Below, one piece after another: positions 7,371 through 16,337 of a stretch of DNA of 30,744 nucleotides. The DNA comes from AB-629-J13 sp964518835 (GTDB lineage Bacteria > Fidelibacterota > Marinisomatia > Marinisomatales > AB-629-J13): the NCBI GenBank assembly GCA_964518835.1, contig CAZFKU010000012.1:1-30744 (forward strand). Direction: 5' to 3'. Every line of letters starts with the position of its first letter. Within the stretch, counting starts at the first letter, position 1. The position numbers and the translations under genes are program-made. The notes under the pieces are model-generated. The model was not told where the DNA came from and did not search any database. It saw only the letters and a list, made by a program, of their open reading frames with translations.

Positions 7371-8756
7371 TTATAATTCTTTCAGATCTTTCAACAAATC
7401 TGTCAACATTGCTTTTGCATCTCCAAAAACCATAATTGAGTTTTCATAACCAAACAATTCATTCTGAATCCCAGCGAATCCGGGATTCATAGTTCGCTTA
7501 TTGATCATAACAGTTTGAGATTTATCTACATTTAAAATCGGCATTCCATAAATTGGACTTGAAGTGTCGTGCCTTGCTGCGGGATTAACGACATCGTTAG
7601 CTCCCAATACTACCGCTACATCGCAATCTTCAAATTCCGGATTTATTTCGTCCAGATCTTTCAATTTATTATACGGAATATTTGCTTCTGCCAACAAAAC
7701 ATTCATGTGCCCCGGCATACGCCCGGCAACGGGATGGATCGCATATAAGATGGTTTTCCCTTTTTCTTCCAGATAATCAGCTACCTCCCGAACAGCATGC
7801 TGGGCCTGAGCCACTGCCAATCCATAACCCGGAACTACAATTACTTTTTCTGCAGCATCCAGGATCATCGCTGCTTCTTCTGTTGAATAACTTTTGATAT
7901 TGATCTGTTTTCCACCAGATTCGGATAATGTATCCTGTTCCACTCCCACAGCCCCAAAAATTACATTCGCCAAAGACCGATTCATTCCTTTACACATGAT
8001 ATTGGTCAATATCAATCCTGAAGCTCCCACCAGTGCTCCTGAAATAATGAGACCATTATTAAGCAGGACAAATCCTGTAGAAGCTGCCGCTACACCGGAA
8101 TAAGAATTCAAAAGGGAAATAACCACTGGCATATCAGCTCCCCCAATTGGAATGGTCAGGGTTATACCTAACAATCCGGCGATAATGACCAGACCATAAA
8201 AGCTGTTTAGAAAATGTGCATCACTCATGACAATATAAACTCCCAGGAAAATCAAAAAAATAGCAAATAAGCCATTCAGTATCTGTTGTCCGGGGAATAC
8301 AATAGGTCTTCCACTGATGATTCCCTGAAGTTTGCAAAAAGCAATGATGCTTCCTGTTAATGTAAGGGTTCCGACAAAGACACTTATAACGATCGTGGAT
8401 GTAAGAAAAACAGGATGATTTTCCAGTGTTATTTTACTAAAAAATTCCGCTGTAGCTACCAAAGCAGACGCACCTCCGCCGAATCCATTAAATAAAGCTA
8501 CTAATTGAGGCATAGAGGTCATTTCTACTTTAATTGCAAAGGTAACACCAATAATACTTCCAATGATCATTCCAACGTAAATATAAGTATAATCTAAAGA
8601 AGTATAGGCAATGAGGGTTGCAAGAATTGCAATAAACATTCCCAAAGAAGCTAAAGCATTACCTGTCCGAGCTGTTCTGGGATGGCTGAGTTGTTTAAGC
8701 CCCAGCATAAAAAATACTGCTGCTAATACATAAAAAAGATTTACATATTCAGACAT
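7371..8756 (-). CDS. pntB: NAD(P) transhydrogenase subunit beta
   Basis: The 461-residue protein has an N-terminal membrane domain of roughly nine helices (1 to about 265) and a C-terminal NADP(H)-binding domain III (about 285-461). Domain III shows VPGYGLAVAQAQ, the fold-defining Gly-rich loop, HPVAGRMPGHMNVLLAEA and LGANDVVNPAARHD, all typical of PntB. The enzyme passes hydride between NADH and NADP+ using the proton gradient and mainly supplies NADPH. It is the last gene of pntAA-pntAB-pntB, lies 6 bases after pntAB, and ends at the shared terminator. Length agrees with E. coli PntB (462). ATG 8756 is the start; the ribosome site is weak, which suggests translational coupling. Confidence 0.97.
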   Translation of the reverse strand: MSEYVNLFYVLAAVFFMLGLKQLSHPRTARTGNALASLGMFIAILATLIAYTSLDYTYIYVGMIIGSIIGVTFAIKVEMTSMPQLVALFNGFGGGASALVATAEFFSKITLENHPVFLTSTIVISVFVGTLTLTGSIIAFCKLQGIISGRPIVFPGQQILNGLFAIFLIFLGVYIVMSDAHFLNSFYGLVIIAGLLGITLTIPIGGADMPVVISLLNSYSGVAAASTGFVLLNNGLIISGALVGASGLILTNIMCKGMNRSLANVIFGAVGVEQDTLSESGGKQINIKSYSTEEAAMILDAAEKVIVVPGYGLAVAQAQHAVREVADYLEEKGKTILYAIHPVAGRMPGHMNVLLAEANIPYNKLKDLDEINPEFEDCDVAVVLGANDVVNPAARHDTSSPIYGMPILNVDKSQTVMINKRTMNPGFAGIQNELFGYENSIMVFGDAKAMLTDLLKDLKEL

Positions 8757-8762
8757 CGCTAA

Positions 8763-9035
8763 CTATTTCCGTTTGAACATTTTCAGCATTCTGTCCGTTA
8801 CCATAAATCCTCCCACCACATTGATGGTTGCCAGGATCACCGCCACCAATCCCAGCCAGGTACTGATAGTTCCATCAATCCTGGTTGCAATTATTGCGCC
8901 GACAATCGCAATTCCTGATATTGCATTTGATCCGGACATAAGTGGAGTATGAAGAGTAGGAGGAACTTTGGTAATAATCTCAAAACCAACAAAAATTGCT
9001 AAAATAAAAACGGTGAGAATATTTATCATTTCCAT
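8763..9035 (-). CDS. pntAB: NAD(P) transhydrogenase subunit alpha part 2 (membrane part)
   Basis: The 90-residue protein has three to four hydrophobic segments. The conserved stretch VPPTLHTPLMSGSNAISGI is the hallmark of the alpha-subunit membrane domain in transhydrogenases. In E. coli this piece is fused to the soluble NAD-binding domain. Here it is a separate gene, the split arrangement first known from Rhodospirillum rubrum. It lies 4 bases from pntAA and 6 from pntB and contributes helices to the proton channel (domain II). Confidence 0.95.
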   Translation of the reverse strand: MEMINILTVFILAIFVGFEIITKVPPTLHTPLMSGSNAISGIAIVGAIIATRIDGTISTWLGLVAVILATINVVGGFMVTDRMLKMFKRK

Positions 9036-9039
9036 CTAA

Positions 9040-10176
9040 TTATTCCTTTTCAAAGAATTCTGCAGTTTGTTTATGTGTGATTTGTCCTTCATGGGTAAAT
9101 AATGCACCGGATATAATTTCATCTTCCAGATTTACTTCCGGTTTTCCATCTTTAATCAGGTATGTAATAAAAGTGGAAATATTTTTAGCATACAATTGAC
9201 TGGCATGATGAGACATCATCCCTGCAATATTTGAGGTTCCATCAATTATTACACCGTTATGCGTGATGACTTCATCCTTTTGTGTCAATTCACAATTCCC
9301 ACCATTTTCCGCAGCCAAATCCATGATGACTGCACCGGGTTTCATTCCTTCTACCATTTCCAATGGAATCAATACAGGAGCAGGTCTTCCGGGAATCAAC
9401 GCAGTGGTTATAACCAGATTTGATCTTGATATTTTCTCCTTTATGAGCATTTTCTGTTTTTGTTGATATTCTTCAGATGTTTCCTTTGCATATCCTCCTT
9501 CGCCCACACCTTCTGAACCTCCTCGCTCCACTTCGATAAATTTCGCTCCAAGACTTTCTACTTGTTCCTTCACTTCAGGACGTACATCAAATACTTCCAC
9601 ATTTGCACCCAGCCGCCGTGCGGTTGCAATCGCTTGTAATCCTGCAACTCCTGCACCTAATATGAGAACTTTTGCAGGTGGTATCGTTCCTGCAGCAGTC
9701 ATTAAAAGGGGCATGTACACCGGTAAGTGTGCCGCTCCCATGAGAACTGCTAAATATCCTGCGATGTTACTTTGGGAACTCAATGCATCCATTTTTTGGG
9801 CAAGTGTGGTTCTGGGTATGAGATGCATGGAAAAAGCTGTGATCTTTTTTTGAAGAAATATATCAATGATTTCCTTTTCTTTCATTGTTTGAAATAAGGA
9901 TACAAAATAGGTTCCTTCATTCAGAAGCTGGGCTTCCTCTATTGTGGGAGGATTTACCTTTATCAGGATATCTGAAATTTCGCATAATTTTTTTGAATCA
10001 GGAGTGATATGTGCTCCAGATTCGGAATAGTCCTTATCCGGGTAAAAAGACTTTTTACCTGCATCAGATTCAATCCAAACTTCCAATCCCTCCTTAATAA
10101 AATTCTTTACGGTAGCAGGAATCGCTGCGACACGTTTTTCATTAAAGTAAATTTCCTTGGGGATTGCGATGATCAT
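9040..10176 (-). CDS. pntAA: NAD(P) transhydrogenase subunit alpha part 1 (soluble NAD-binding domain)
   Basis: The 378-residue soluble protein opens with IAIPKEIYFNEKRVAAIP, the alanine dehydrogenase/PntA start. It has the NAD Rossmann loop GAGVAGLQA (174-182) followed by the acidic end EVFDVR (194-199), and LSSQSNIAGY (132-141), which corresponds to the mobile loop that meets domain III. Length matches domain I of R. rubrum. The DedA-like and alanine dehydrogenase alternatives are ruled out by the adjoining pntAB and pntB. It heads the operon, with a TATAAT box 32 bases upstream. Together with the NADP-type isocitrate dehydrogenase later in the window it points to NADPH as a managed resource. 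Confidence 0.96.
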   Translation of the reverse strand: MIIAIPKEIYFNEKRVAAIPATVKNFIKEGLEVWIESDAGKKSFYPDKDYSESGAHITPDSKKLCEISDILIKVNPPTIEEAQLLNEGTYFVSLFQTMKEKEIIDIFLQKKITAFSMHLIPRTTLAQKMDALSSQSNIAGYLAVLMGAAHLPVYMPLLMTAAGTIPPAKVLILGAGVAGLQAIATARRLGANVEVFDVRPEVKEQVESLGAKFIEVERGGSEGVGEGGYAKETSEEYQQKQKMLIKEKISRSNLVITTALIPGRPAPVLIPLEMVEGMKPGAVIMDLAAENGGNCELTQKDEVITHNGVIIDGTSNIAGMMSHHASQLYAKNISTFITYLIKDGKPEVNLEDEIISGALFTHEGQITHKQTAEFFEKE

Positions 10177-10207
10177 CAGGGTCTATTAAAAAGAAAATAT
10201 TTGATTA

Positions 10208-10236
10208 ATTATATAAAATGGATGGCGAATTTACAC
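10208..10236 (-). promoter_or_regulatory. Possible promoter of the pnt operon
   Basis: A perfect TATAAT (complement of 10208-10213) lies 32 bases upstream of the pntAA ATG, in the short gap after thiI. The -35 position holds only TGTAAA (10230-10235) or GTGTAA (10231-10236), a weak match. This is support for a pnt start separate from thiI, no more. Confidence 0.4.
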
Positions 10237-10268
10237 TTAATAATTCCGGATTTTAAACTATAATCCTG

Positions 10269-11441
10269 TCAACAATAAATGATTTCCGTATTTTGAATGG
10301 ACTTGGTGAGCAAGTTAGAAATATCTATTTTGATTTCTTCTTTTTCCAAATCTTCAGGAGTTGACTTTGTGGCCGGGTTTTGAGGTAAAAATAAGGTACA
10401 GCAGTCTTCATGCGGACGGATGGAAATGGAGTATGTATCTAATTTTTTTGCTGTATCAATAATTTCCTGTTTGTCCATTCCGATCAGCGGACGAAAAACC
10501 GGGAGTTCCGAGACTGAATCAACTGCCCCTAAATTTTCAATGGTCTGGGAAGCAACCTGTCCCAGTGATTCACCGGTGATTAACGCTTTTGCTCTTTCAT
10601 TATATGCAATCTTATTCGCAATTCTCACCATCATCCTGCGATAAAGTAAAAGTCTGTATTTTTCCAAGTTTTTCTCCATAATATCCTCCTGAACCTCAGA
10701 AAATGGAACCATGAATAATTTTGGCTTTTTTTGATATTTAGACAGGACAACAGCCAGTTGTTTCACTTTCTCAATAGAAGCCGGGGAAACGTGGGGGAGA
10801 GAATGAAAATGAACATAAATTGGTACCATTCCCCGTTTGAGCATATAAAAAGCTGCCACTGGCGAATCAATCCCGCCGGAAAGCAGGACGACACCTTTTC
10901 CGCCCGTTCCAACAGGCATTCCGCCTGCACCTTTAATCTTTGTCTTATAAATAAACGTTCCTTCCTGTATGGAATCAATATAACATATTATGTCAGGATG
11001 TTTGAGATTAACATTTTTTTTCATTTCGTTTTGGATAAAAGCACCTACATGTTCATGAATGTACATTTTTGTATGACCGGTTACAGATGGTGTCATCCTG
11101 GCGGTGACCCTAAAGGATTGAAACTCTTCCTTCTTCAACATTTTTATTGCATTTTTCTTCATTGAGTCCAAATCACTATCAATCATTAAAGCAGGGCAGA
11201 AGTAGGCAATTCCAAAAACATTTCCAAGTGCCTCAAATAGTGTATAGAAAGATTCTTCATGAGCTTCCTTTAATGAAATAATGATTCGGTCATGTGTTTT
11301 TTTCACATCCTGAACCAATTCAGGATTTGACCGATCCACGGCATGGTTTATATTTTTCTGTAACGCCTTGACAAAAAATGGTCTGTTTTTACCCTTTAGA
11401 CCAATTTCACTGTAATGACAAATGATATGGGAATATTTCAT
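10269..11441 (-). CDS. thiI: tRNA sulfurtransferase ThiI (no rhodanese domain)
   Basis: The 390-residue protein has an N-terminal ferredoxin-like plus THUMP region (about 1-170) and a PP-loop ATPase with SGGIDS at 188-193 and ALITGESLGQVASQT at 286-300. ThiI adenylates uridine 8 of tRNA and transfers sulphur to make 4-thiouridine; in some bacteria it also feeds thiamine synthesis. Cys347-Cys348 in HEDCCTLF correspond to the conserved Cys of this family. There is no C-terminal rhodanese domain, as in Bacillus ThiI, so sulphur must come from a desulphurase elsewhere. The final residue is Cys390 (see findings). The gene is 92 bases upstream of pntAA on the same strand and divergent from cutA across 96 bases. 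Confidence 0.96.
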   Translation of the reverse strand: MKYSHIICHYSEIGLKGKNRPFFVKALQKNINHAVDRSNPELVQDVKKTHDRIIISLKEAHEESFYTLFEALGNVFGIAYFCPALMIDSDLDSMKKNAIKMLKKEEFQSFRVTARMTPSVTGHTKMYIHEHVGAFIQNEMKKNVNLKHPDIICYIDSIQEGTFIYKTKIKGAGGMPVGTGGKGVVLLSGGIDSPVAAFYMLKRGMVPIYVHFHSLPHVSPASIEKVKQLAVVLSKYQKKPKLFMVPFSEVQEDIMEKNLEKYRLLLYRRMMVRIANKIAYNERAKALITGESLGQVASQTIENLGAVDSVSELPVFRPLIGMDKQEIIDTAKKLDTYSISIRPHEDCCTLFLPQNPATKSTPEDLEKEEIKIDISNLLTKSIQNTEIIYC

Positions 11442-11537
11442 GAATAAAATTTAAGTTTCACCTGCAAATTTATGCTCATATTAAATAAGTGAATAAACAG
11501 TATCCAATATGAAATCAAGCAATCTTCGGAGATTTTT

Positions 11538-11879
11538 ATGGCAGAATTAGATTATCCCTCGTTTTCTATGATCATTACGACCGTAGATTCCTTCATAGAG
11601 GCAGAAAAATTATCAAATCATTTAGTGGAAACTAAATTGGCTGCCTGTGTAAATATAATTGGACCGGCATCAGCAATTTATATGTGGAAAAGCAAAATTG
11701 AAAACACGAAAGAATATCAACTTTGGATAAAAACGCTTTCCAAACTTGTATCATCGGTTTCGGCGACAATAAACTCAATGCATTCCTATGATGTTCCTGA
11801 AATCATTTCATTTCCGTTTAAAAGCCATAATGATGATTATTCAAAATGGATCTATGAATCCACTAAAAAAGATGTTTAA
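11538..11879 (+). CDS. cutA: CutA-type divalent ion tolerance protein
   Basis: The 113-residue protein matches the CutA1 pattern: ITTVDSFIEAEKL near the start, KLAACVNI in the middle, an aromatic Y-M-W-K segment in place of the usual SIYxWxG, and HSYDVPEIISFPF near residues 87-99 where the family has HPYEVPEI. CutA forms very stable trimers with a PII-like fold. It was linked to copper tolerance in E. coli, but its true role is unsettled. GGAG (11528-11531) lies 6 bases before ATG 11538. The stop is 3 bases before the potassium channel gene, so the two are co-transcribed. Confidence 0.9.
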   Translation: MAELDYPSFSMIITTVDSFIEAEKLSNHLVETKLAACVNIIGPASAIYMWKSKIENTKEYQLWIKTLSKLVSSVSATINSMHSYDVPEIISFPFKSHNDDYSKWIYESTKKDV

Positions 11880-11882
11880 TCC

Positions 11883-12878
11883 ATGATACAAAAGGGAAAA
11901 ATCATTCTTTTATTCTTTTTTCTGATCATTATTTCCGGTACATCCGGATTTTATTTACTTGAGGAAAACTGGTCAGTTTTTGACAGTGTTTATATGACAG
12001 TTTTAACCTTGTCAACTTTTGGATTTGGTGAAGTACAACCCCTGAGTCAAGGTGGAAAAATATGGGCAATGATTGTCATCCTCTTTGGAGTAAGTGGATT
12101 TGCAATGGTCGTTAGTCAGTTTAGTACAAACATAATAAAGTTTAAAGAATATAAGGTAAAGAAAATGTTAAAGAAAATAAAGAAATTGAGACATCATTAT
12201 ATTTTATGCGGGTTTGGTAGAATGGGAGCAGTAATTGCCAGGGAACTGGATGAGAAAAATATCCCATTCGTTGTCATAGATATCAAGGAAGAAAAAATAA
12301 AAAAAGTAAACGACCTTGGTTATTTGAATATTCATGCTGATGTAACCGCAGATACAACTCTTAAGAAAGCGGGAATAATGCATTCAAAAGGGATCGCCAT
12401 TACGTTGGATACGGACCAGGATAATTTATTTGTTGCCATGTCAGCAAAAAATCTTAATCCTGACTGTTTTTTATTGAGCAGATGCAGTCAAAAAGAAACC
12501 GGTAGAAAATTAAAACGTGCTGGCGCAAATAAAGTTGTTAACCCTTATATTGCCGGTGGACATCGAATGACTGAACTACTCATCGCACCTTATTTAGAAG
12601 ATGCAGTATCCATGAATACGGGACAATCAGATCTTGATTTTGCTTTAGAAGAAGTAAAAGTGAGTGATCTTCCACAATTTATTGGTATTCGAATTAAAGA
12701 GACAGAATTGAGAGAAAAATTCAGCTTGATGATCATCGGAGTGGTTGATGAAGGAGGTAATAAAATTGTCAACCCGGATCCGGAATTTCAATTAGGGGAT
12801 GGTCAAATGATAATCCTTATAGGAGATAAAGAAAAAATGGACTTATTTTTCTCCAATATTAGCATAAATGATGTATAA
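11883..12878 (+). CDS. Two-TM potassium channel with RCK (TrkA-N/TrkA-C) domains
   Basis: The 331-residue protein has TM1 (7-24), a pore helix (33-44) with selectivity filter TFGFGE (45-50), TM2 (59-80), then a cytosolic RCK domain with the Rossmann loop GFGRMG (110-115) and acidic VVIDIKEE. A TrkA-C domain follows (about 245-328). This is the MthK/Kch layout: four subunits form the pore, and RCK domains gate it in response to ions or nucleotides. The usual filter is TVGYGD; the changes V to F, Y to F and D to E occur in bacterial homologues and may alter selectivity. It follows cutA by 3 bases and precedes the next membrane protein by 8. Confidence 0.93.
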   Translation: MIQKGKIILLFFFLIIISGTSGFYLLEENWSVFDSVYMTVLTLSTFGFGEVQPLSQGGKIWAMIVILFGVSGFAMVVSQFSTNIIKFKEYKVKKMLKKIKKLRHHYILCGFGRMGAVIARELDEKNIPFVVIDIKEEKIKKVNDLGYLNIHADVTADTTLKKAGIMHSKGIAITLDTDQDNLFVAMSAKNLNPDCFLLSRCSQKETGRKLKRAGANKVVNPYIAGGHRMTELLIAPYLEDAVSMNTGQSDLDFALEEVKVSDLPQFIGIRIKETELREKFSLMIIGVVDEGGNKIVNPDPEFQLGDGQMIILIGDKEKMDLFFSNISINDV

Positions 12879-12886
12879 CGTATATT

Positions 12887-13567
12887 ATGTATAATTACTC
12901 TAATTCAAAGATTTTGACCTTTTTTCCTTTTCTGGGTTTAATCATATTTGTTTCATTTACAACTATTGCCATCCTCTTCTATCCCGGAAGCACTTATCTG
13001 GATCCGAATTCAGTTGGATATAATTTTTTCTATAATTTTCTTAGTGATTTGGGAAGAACATTAACATTTAATTATGAAAATAATTTTTTATCCGCTTTCT
13101 TTTTCAACAATGCCATGTTTATCTGCGGTATTTTATTCATTTTTTTCTATATTGCTTTACCCTGCTATTTTTACGATGATTCTTTCCTATATACCTGTTC
13201 GATATTTGGATCGATTCTATGCGGGTTGGGATCTGCATCCTTTACTCTGGTGGGATTAACTCCGGCTGATTTGTATTTATCTCAGCATATCTTTTTTGCT
13301 GACAATATTTTCTACATTTCCTTTCCCGGAGCGATTATTTACAGTTTTGTTATTTTAAGGTCCAGAAATCTTCCTCATATTTATGGAATGGGTTATTTTT
13401 CTTTTTCTATCGCATTGATCGCATATATTCTTATTCTTGAAATTGGTCCCCCGCCAAGAACAGAATTTGGGTTAATTGTACAGGCAACAGCACAGAAAAT
13501 AATTGCGATCTGTTTTGTTTTTGCAGCCTGGATGTTAGCAAGAGGAATAAAAAAGTATTTCAATTGA
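12887..13567 (+). CDS. Six-TM integral membrane protein, DUF998-like
   Basis: The 226-residue protein has about six hydrophobic helices (13-33, 74-95, 107-132, 143-160, 170-187, 199-219). The first outside loop contains YPGSTYLDPNSVGYNF and FLSDLGRT, the combination seen in DUF998-type membrane proteins; the NF..SDLG..x...N pattern also fits. Function is unknown; some relatives are linked with lipid or isoprenoid metabolism only by context. It lies 8 bases after the potassium channel gene and closes the + strand run that faces leuS; I see no clear hairpin in the 48 bases between them. Confidence 0.7.
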   Translation: MYNYSNSKILTFFPFLGLIIFVSFTTIAILFYPGSTYLDPNSVGYNFFYNFLSDLGRTLTFNYENNFLSAFFFNNAMFICGILFIFFYIALPCYFYDDSFLYTCSIFGSILCGLGSASFTLVGLTPADLYLSQHIFFADNIFYISFPGAIIYSFVILRSRNLPHIYGMGYFSFSIALIAYILILEIGPPPRTEFGLIVQATAQKIIAICFVFAAWMLARGIKKYFN

Positions 13568-13615
13568 AAAAACTGGAATACTTTTATAATATTTTACAGA
13601 GAGTCCCTAAAACAT

Positions 13616-16021
13616 CTATTTTACGACAAAATTAATTATTCTGTTGGGAATATAAATAGTTTTGATTAATGTTCCCTTTTTGAGATGTTCAGATATTTTT
13701 TCTAATTCTTTAGATTTATGGGTTACGGTGTCTTCCTCGCTATCCTTCCCAATTAGAATTGTTCCTCTTAATTTACCATTAATCTGAATAGCAATTTCCA
13801 CCTCCTCTTCTTTCGCTAATTCTTCGTCAAATTCCGGCCAATTTTTGTATGCTAAAGATTCATTATTTCCCCATTGACGATTGAATTCCTCACAAAAATG
13901 TGGAAGAAATGGTGATAATAATCGCAAAAAAGTCTCAAAAATATCATTGTTTATGGAATTAAGGGACGATAAATGATTCTGGAAAATCATCATTTGCGAA
14001 ATTGCTGTGTTAAACCGCAGGTTATCAATGTCCTCTGTGACTTTTTTTATTGTTTGATGCAACAAACGTAATGTTTCTTTTTCAGGGGAATTGGATGTTT
14101 GTTTTTCTTCCCGGGATTGAAAAAGTGTCCACAATCTCTCGATAAACCTGTACGCACCATGAAGTCCTTTTTTGTTCCACGGTTTTGCTTTATCCAGCGG
14201 ACCTAAAAACATTTCATATATCCGAAATGCATCCGCTCCGAATTCTTCAACAATTTCATCAGGATTAATTACATTTCCCCGGGATTTACTCATTTTCTGA
14301 CCGTCTTCTCCCAATATCATTCCTTGATTAAATAATTTTTGAAATGGTTCCCGAGTGCTTACCAGTCCAAGGTCATGAAGTACATGATGCCAAAAACGGG
14401 CATAGAGCAAATGCAGAACAGCATGTTCCTGCCCACCAATATAAAGATCCACCGGCATCCAATACGATTCTTTATCTTTTTCCCATGCTCTCTCTCTGTT
14501 CAATGGATCAGTGAATCGCAGGTAATACCAGCAAGATCCAGCCCATTGCGGCATTGTATTTGTTTCTCGAAGACCAACAATAATTCCATTTGAATCTTTA
14601 ACTTCAACCCAATCTTTAATTCCAGCTAAAGGAGATTTCCCCTCACCGGACGGTTCATATTTTTCCACCTCAGGTAAAGTGACAGGTAGTTTATTTTCAT
14701 CCACAGCAAAATGTTCACCATTCTTATGAATAATTGGAAAAGGTTCCCCCCAGTACCTTTGTCTTGAAAAAAGCCAATCCCTTAGTTTATAATTAATTTT
14801 TCTGACACCTTTCCCTTGTTTTTCCAACCAGTGAGTGATCTTTTCTTTGGCATCCTTCACATTCAATCCATTCAGCATTTCACTGTTAATAGCAGGTCCG
14901 TCACCCAGATACGCTTCTCCTTTAAAATCTGAAGGAGGTTCCACGGTATGAATTATGGGTAAATTAAATTCTTTTGCAAAATCCCAGTCCCGCTGGTCTT
15001 GCCCAGGAACTGCCATAATTGCCCCTGTTCCATAGGTCATAAGGACATAATCTGCGATCCAAATTGGTATTTTTTTATCATTCGCCGGATTCACTGCATA
15101 ATTCCCTGTAAATACACCGGTCTTCCCTTTATTGAGCTCTCCCCTTTCTAAATCAGATTTCTGGCTGGATTCTGCCTGATATGCTTTAATTTGACCTTTC
15201 TGGGATTCTATGGTGATTCGCTCAACTAAAGGATGTTCCGGTGCCAATACCATGTAAGTTGCACCAAATAACGTATCAGGACGAGTTGTAAAAACTGAGA
15301 TAATATTATCAGAATTAACAACAGGAAAATCAACGTCAGCTCCTTCAGAACGACCGATCCAGTTCCGTTGGAGTTCTTTGATGTGTTCCGGCCAATCTAA
15401 ATCGTGCAATCCTTCCAAAAGACTTTCAGCATAATCTGTAATTTTCAATATCCATTGCCTCATGGGGATTCTAAAAACTGGATGCCCTCCCCTTTCCGAT
15501 TTTCCGTTTATTACCTCTTCATTAGCCAGAACCGTTCCCAGTTTCGGACACCAGTTCACCGGAACCTCTGCTTCGTACGCTAATCCTTTCTCATACAGTT
15601 GAAGAAAAATCCATTGTGTCCACTTGTAATATTCTCTGTCCGTTGTGTTGATTTCTCTTGACCAGTCATAAGAAAATCCCAAACGTTTGATTTGTCGTTT
15701 GAAATTTTTGATGTTTTCCGCAGTTGTAACCGCAGGATGGGTTCCAGTCTGAATTGCATATTGTTCAGCTGGGAGTCCGAAGGCATCCCATCCCATTGGA
15801 TGTAAGACATTGAATCCCTGCATCCTTTTAAATCGAGCAAAAATATCAGATGCAAAATATCCCAGAGGATGACCGACATGTAATCCTGCTGCAGATGGAT
15901 AAGGAAACATATCCAAAACATAATATTTTGGTTTGTCAGAATTTTCATCAATCATAAACGTTTGATGTTCATCCCAATATTTTTGCCACCGGGTTTCGAT
16001 TTCAGATGGGTTGTATTTCAT
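13616..16021 (-). CDS. leuS: Leucine-tRNA ligase
   Basis: The 801-residue class I synthetase charges tRNA-Leu. The HIGH motif is HVGH (48-51) within SAAGLHVGHPLGY, and the KMSKS motif is intact at 576-580 followed by RGN. The inserted CP1 editing domain (about 220-400) has the threonine-rich TTRPDTLFGATY and the GTGAIMAVPGQDQRDW segment. The C-terminal part has the anticodon-binding helices and the small beta domain (INGKLRGTI). It is shorter than the E. coli enzyme (860) but normal for several phyla. It stands alone on the - strand. The 290 bases upstream hold no T-box-like structure that I can recognise. Confidence 0.98.
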   Translation of the reverse strand: MKYNPSEIETRWQKYWDEHQTFMIDENSDKPKYYVLDMFPYPSAAGLHVGHPLGYFASDIFARFKRMQGFNVLHPMGWDAFGLPAEQYAIQTGTHPAVTTAENIKNFKRQIKRLGFSYDWSREINTTDREYYKWTQWIFLQLYEKGLAYEAEVPVNWCPKLGTVLANEEVINGKSERGGHPVFRIPMRQWILKITDYAESLLEGLHDLDWPEHIKELQRNWIGRSEGADVDFPVVNSDNIISVFTTRPDTLFGATYMVLAPEHPLVERITIESQKGQIKAYQAESSQKSDLERGELNKGKTGVFTGNYAVNPANDKKIPIWIADYVLMTYGTGAIMAVPGQDQRDWDFAKEFNLPIIHTVEPPSDFKGEAYLGDGPAINSEMLNGLNVKDAKEKITHWLEKQGKGVRKINYKLRDWLFSRQRYWGEPFPIIHKNGEHFAVDENKLPVTLPEVEKYEPSGEGKSPLAGIKDWVEVKDSNGIIVGLRETNTMPQWAGSCWYYLRFTDPLNRERAWEKDKESYWMPVDLYIGGQEHAVLHLLYARFWHHVLHDLGLVSTREPFQKLFNQGMILGEDGQKMSKSRGNVINPDEIVEEFGADAFRIYEMFLGPLDKAKPWNKKGLHGAYRFIERLWTLFQSREEKQTSNSPEKETLRLLHQTIKKVTEDIDNLRFNTAISQMMIFQNHLSSLNSINNDIFETFLRLLSPFLPHFCEEFNRQWGNNESLAYKNWPEFDEELAKEEEVEIAIQINGKLRGTILIGKDSEEDTVTHKSKELEKISEHLKKGTLIKTIYIPNRIINFVVK

Positions 16022-16280
16022 GCATGTAGTGTAATTTGGATAGTTTCTGAGGTTAATATAAATTTGCCGAGGTTAACTGCGGAACTTAATACAGTCTAAA
16101 AATAATTCTGAAGATTTACTTATGTGAATATTGTCATTCCCGATTTTATCAGGATTTAAAAGATTTAGTATAATGATTTTCTTAAAAAATCAGTGTGTTT
16201 TTGTCAGCTAACCCACAGCTAAAGTCATAGGTTTCAAATATTTCTAACATTTTTCAGGCAGAATGGTTTTTCAATGAATT
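16022..16280. other. Non-coding gap upstream of leuS
   Basis: I find no gene or RNA here. There is a short direct repeat GAGGTTAA near 16050 and 16070, and a half-match to the ATTCCCG-type intergenic repeat near 16134-16142. The leuS promoter must lie in this gap or beyond the tRNA region, but no convincing -35/-10 pair stands out. Confidence 0.4.
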
Positions 16281-16307
16281 TTATACAAAAATGTAAACCG
16301 AAACCAT
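16281..16307 (-). pseudogene. Dead start of a second GIY-YIG nuclease copy
   Basis: Read on the - strand, the sequence after the damaged tRNA copy is ATGGTTTCGGTTTACATTTT, identical to the first 20 bases of the intact nuclease ORF at 16607. One extra T then leads to an immediate TAA after eight codons. The rest of the copy is not recognisable. It shows that the tRNA-plus-nuclease unit once existed at least twice in tandem. Confidence 0.7.
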
Positions 16308-16337
16308 TGTCGGGTGGGGAGATTCGAACTCCTGACC
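16282..16337. repeat. Direct repeat, copy A (tRNA 3' arm plus nuclease start)
   Basis: About 56 bases here match 16583-16638, with the common 20-mer block at 16291-16310 repeated exactly at 16591-16610, a 300-base displacement. Differences are one base in each of two short homopolymer runs and one T/C change. The repeat runs from the first codons of the nuclease through the tRNA acceptor and T arm. Confidence 0.85.

Noticed and set aside
10731..11165. 144-codon open frame on the + strand inside thiI
   Set aside because: Antisense shadow of a fully conserved gene with no ribosome site or recognisable composition.
16022..16280. T-box or other leader RNA for leuS
   Set aside because: No specifier loop, antiterminator bulge or terminator hairpin could be drawn.
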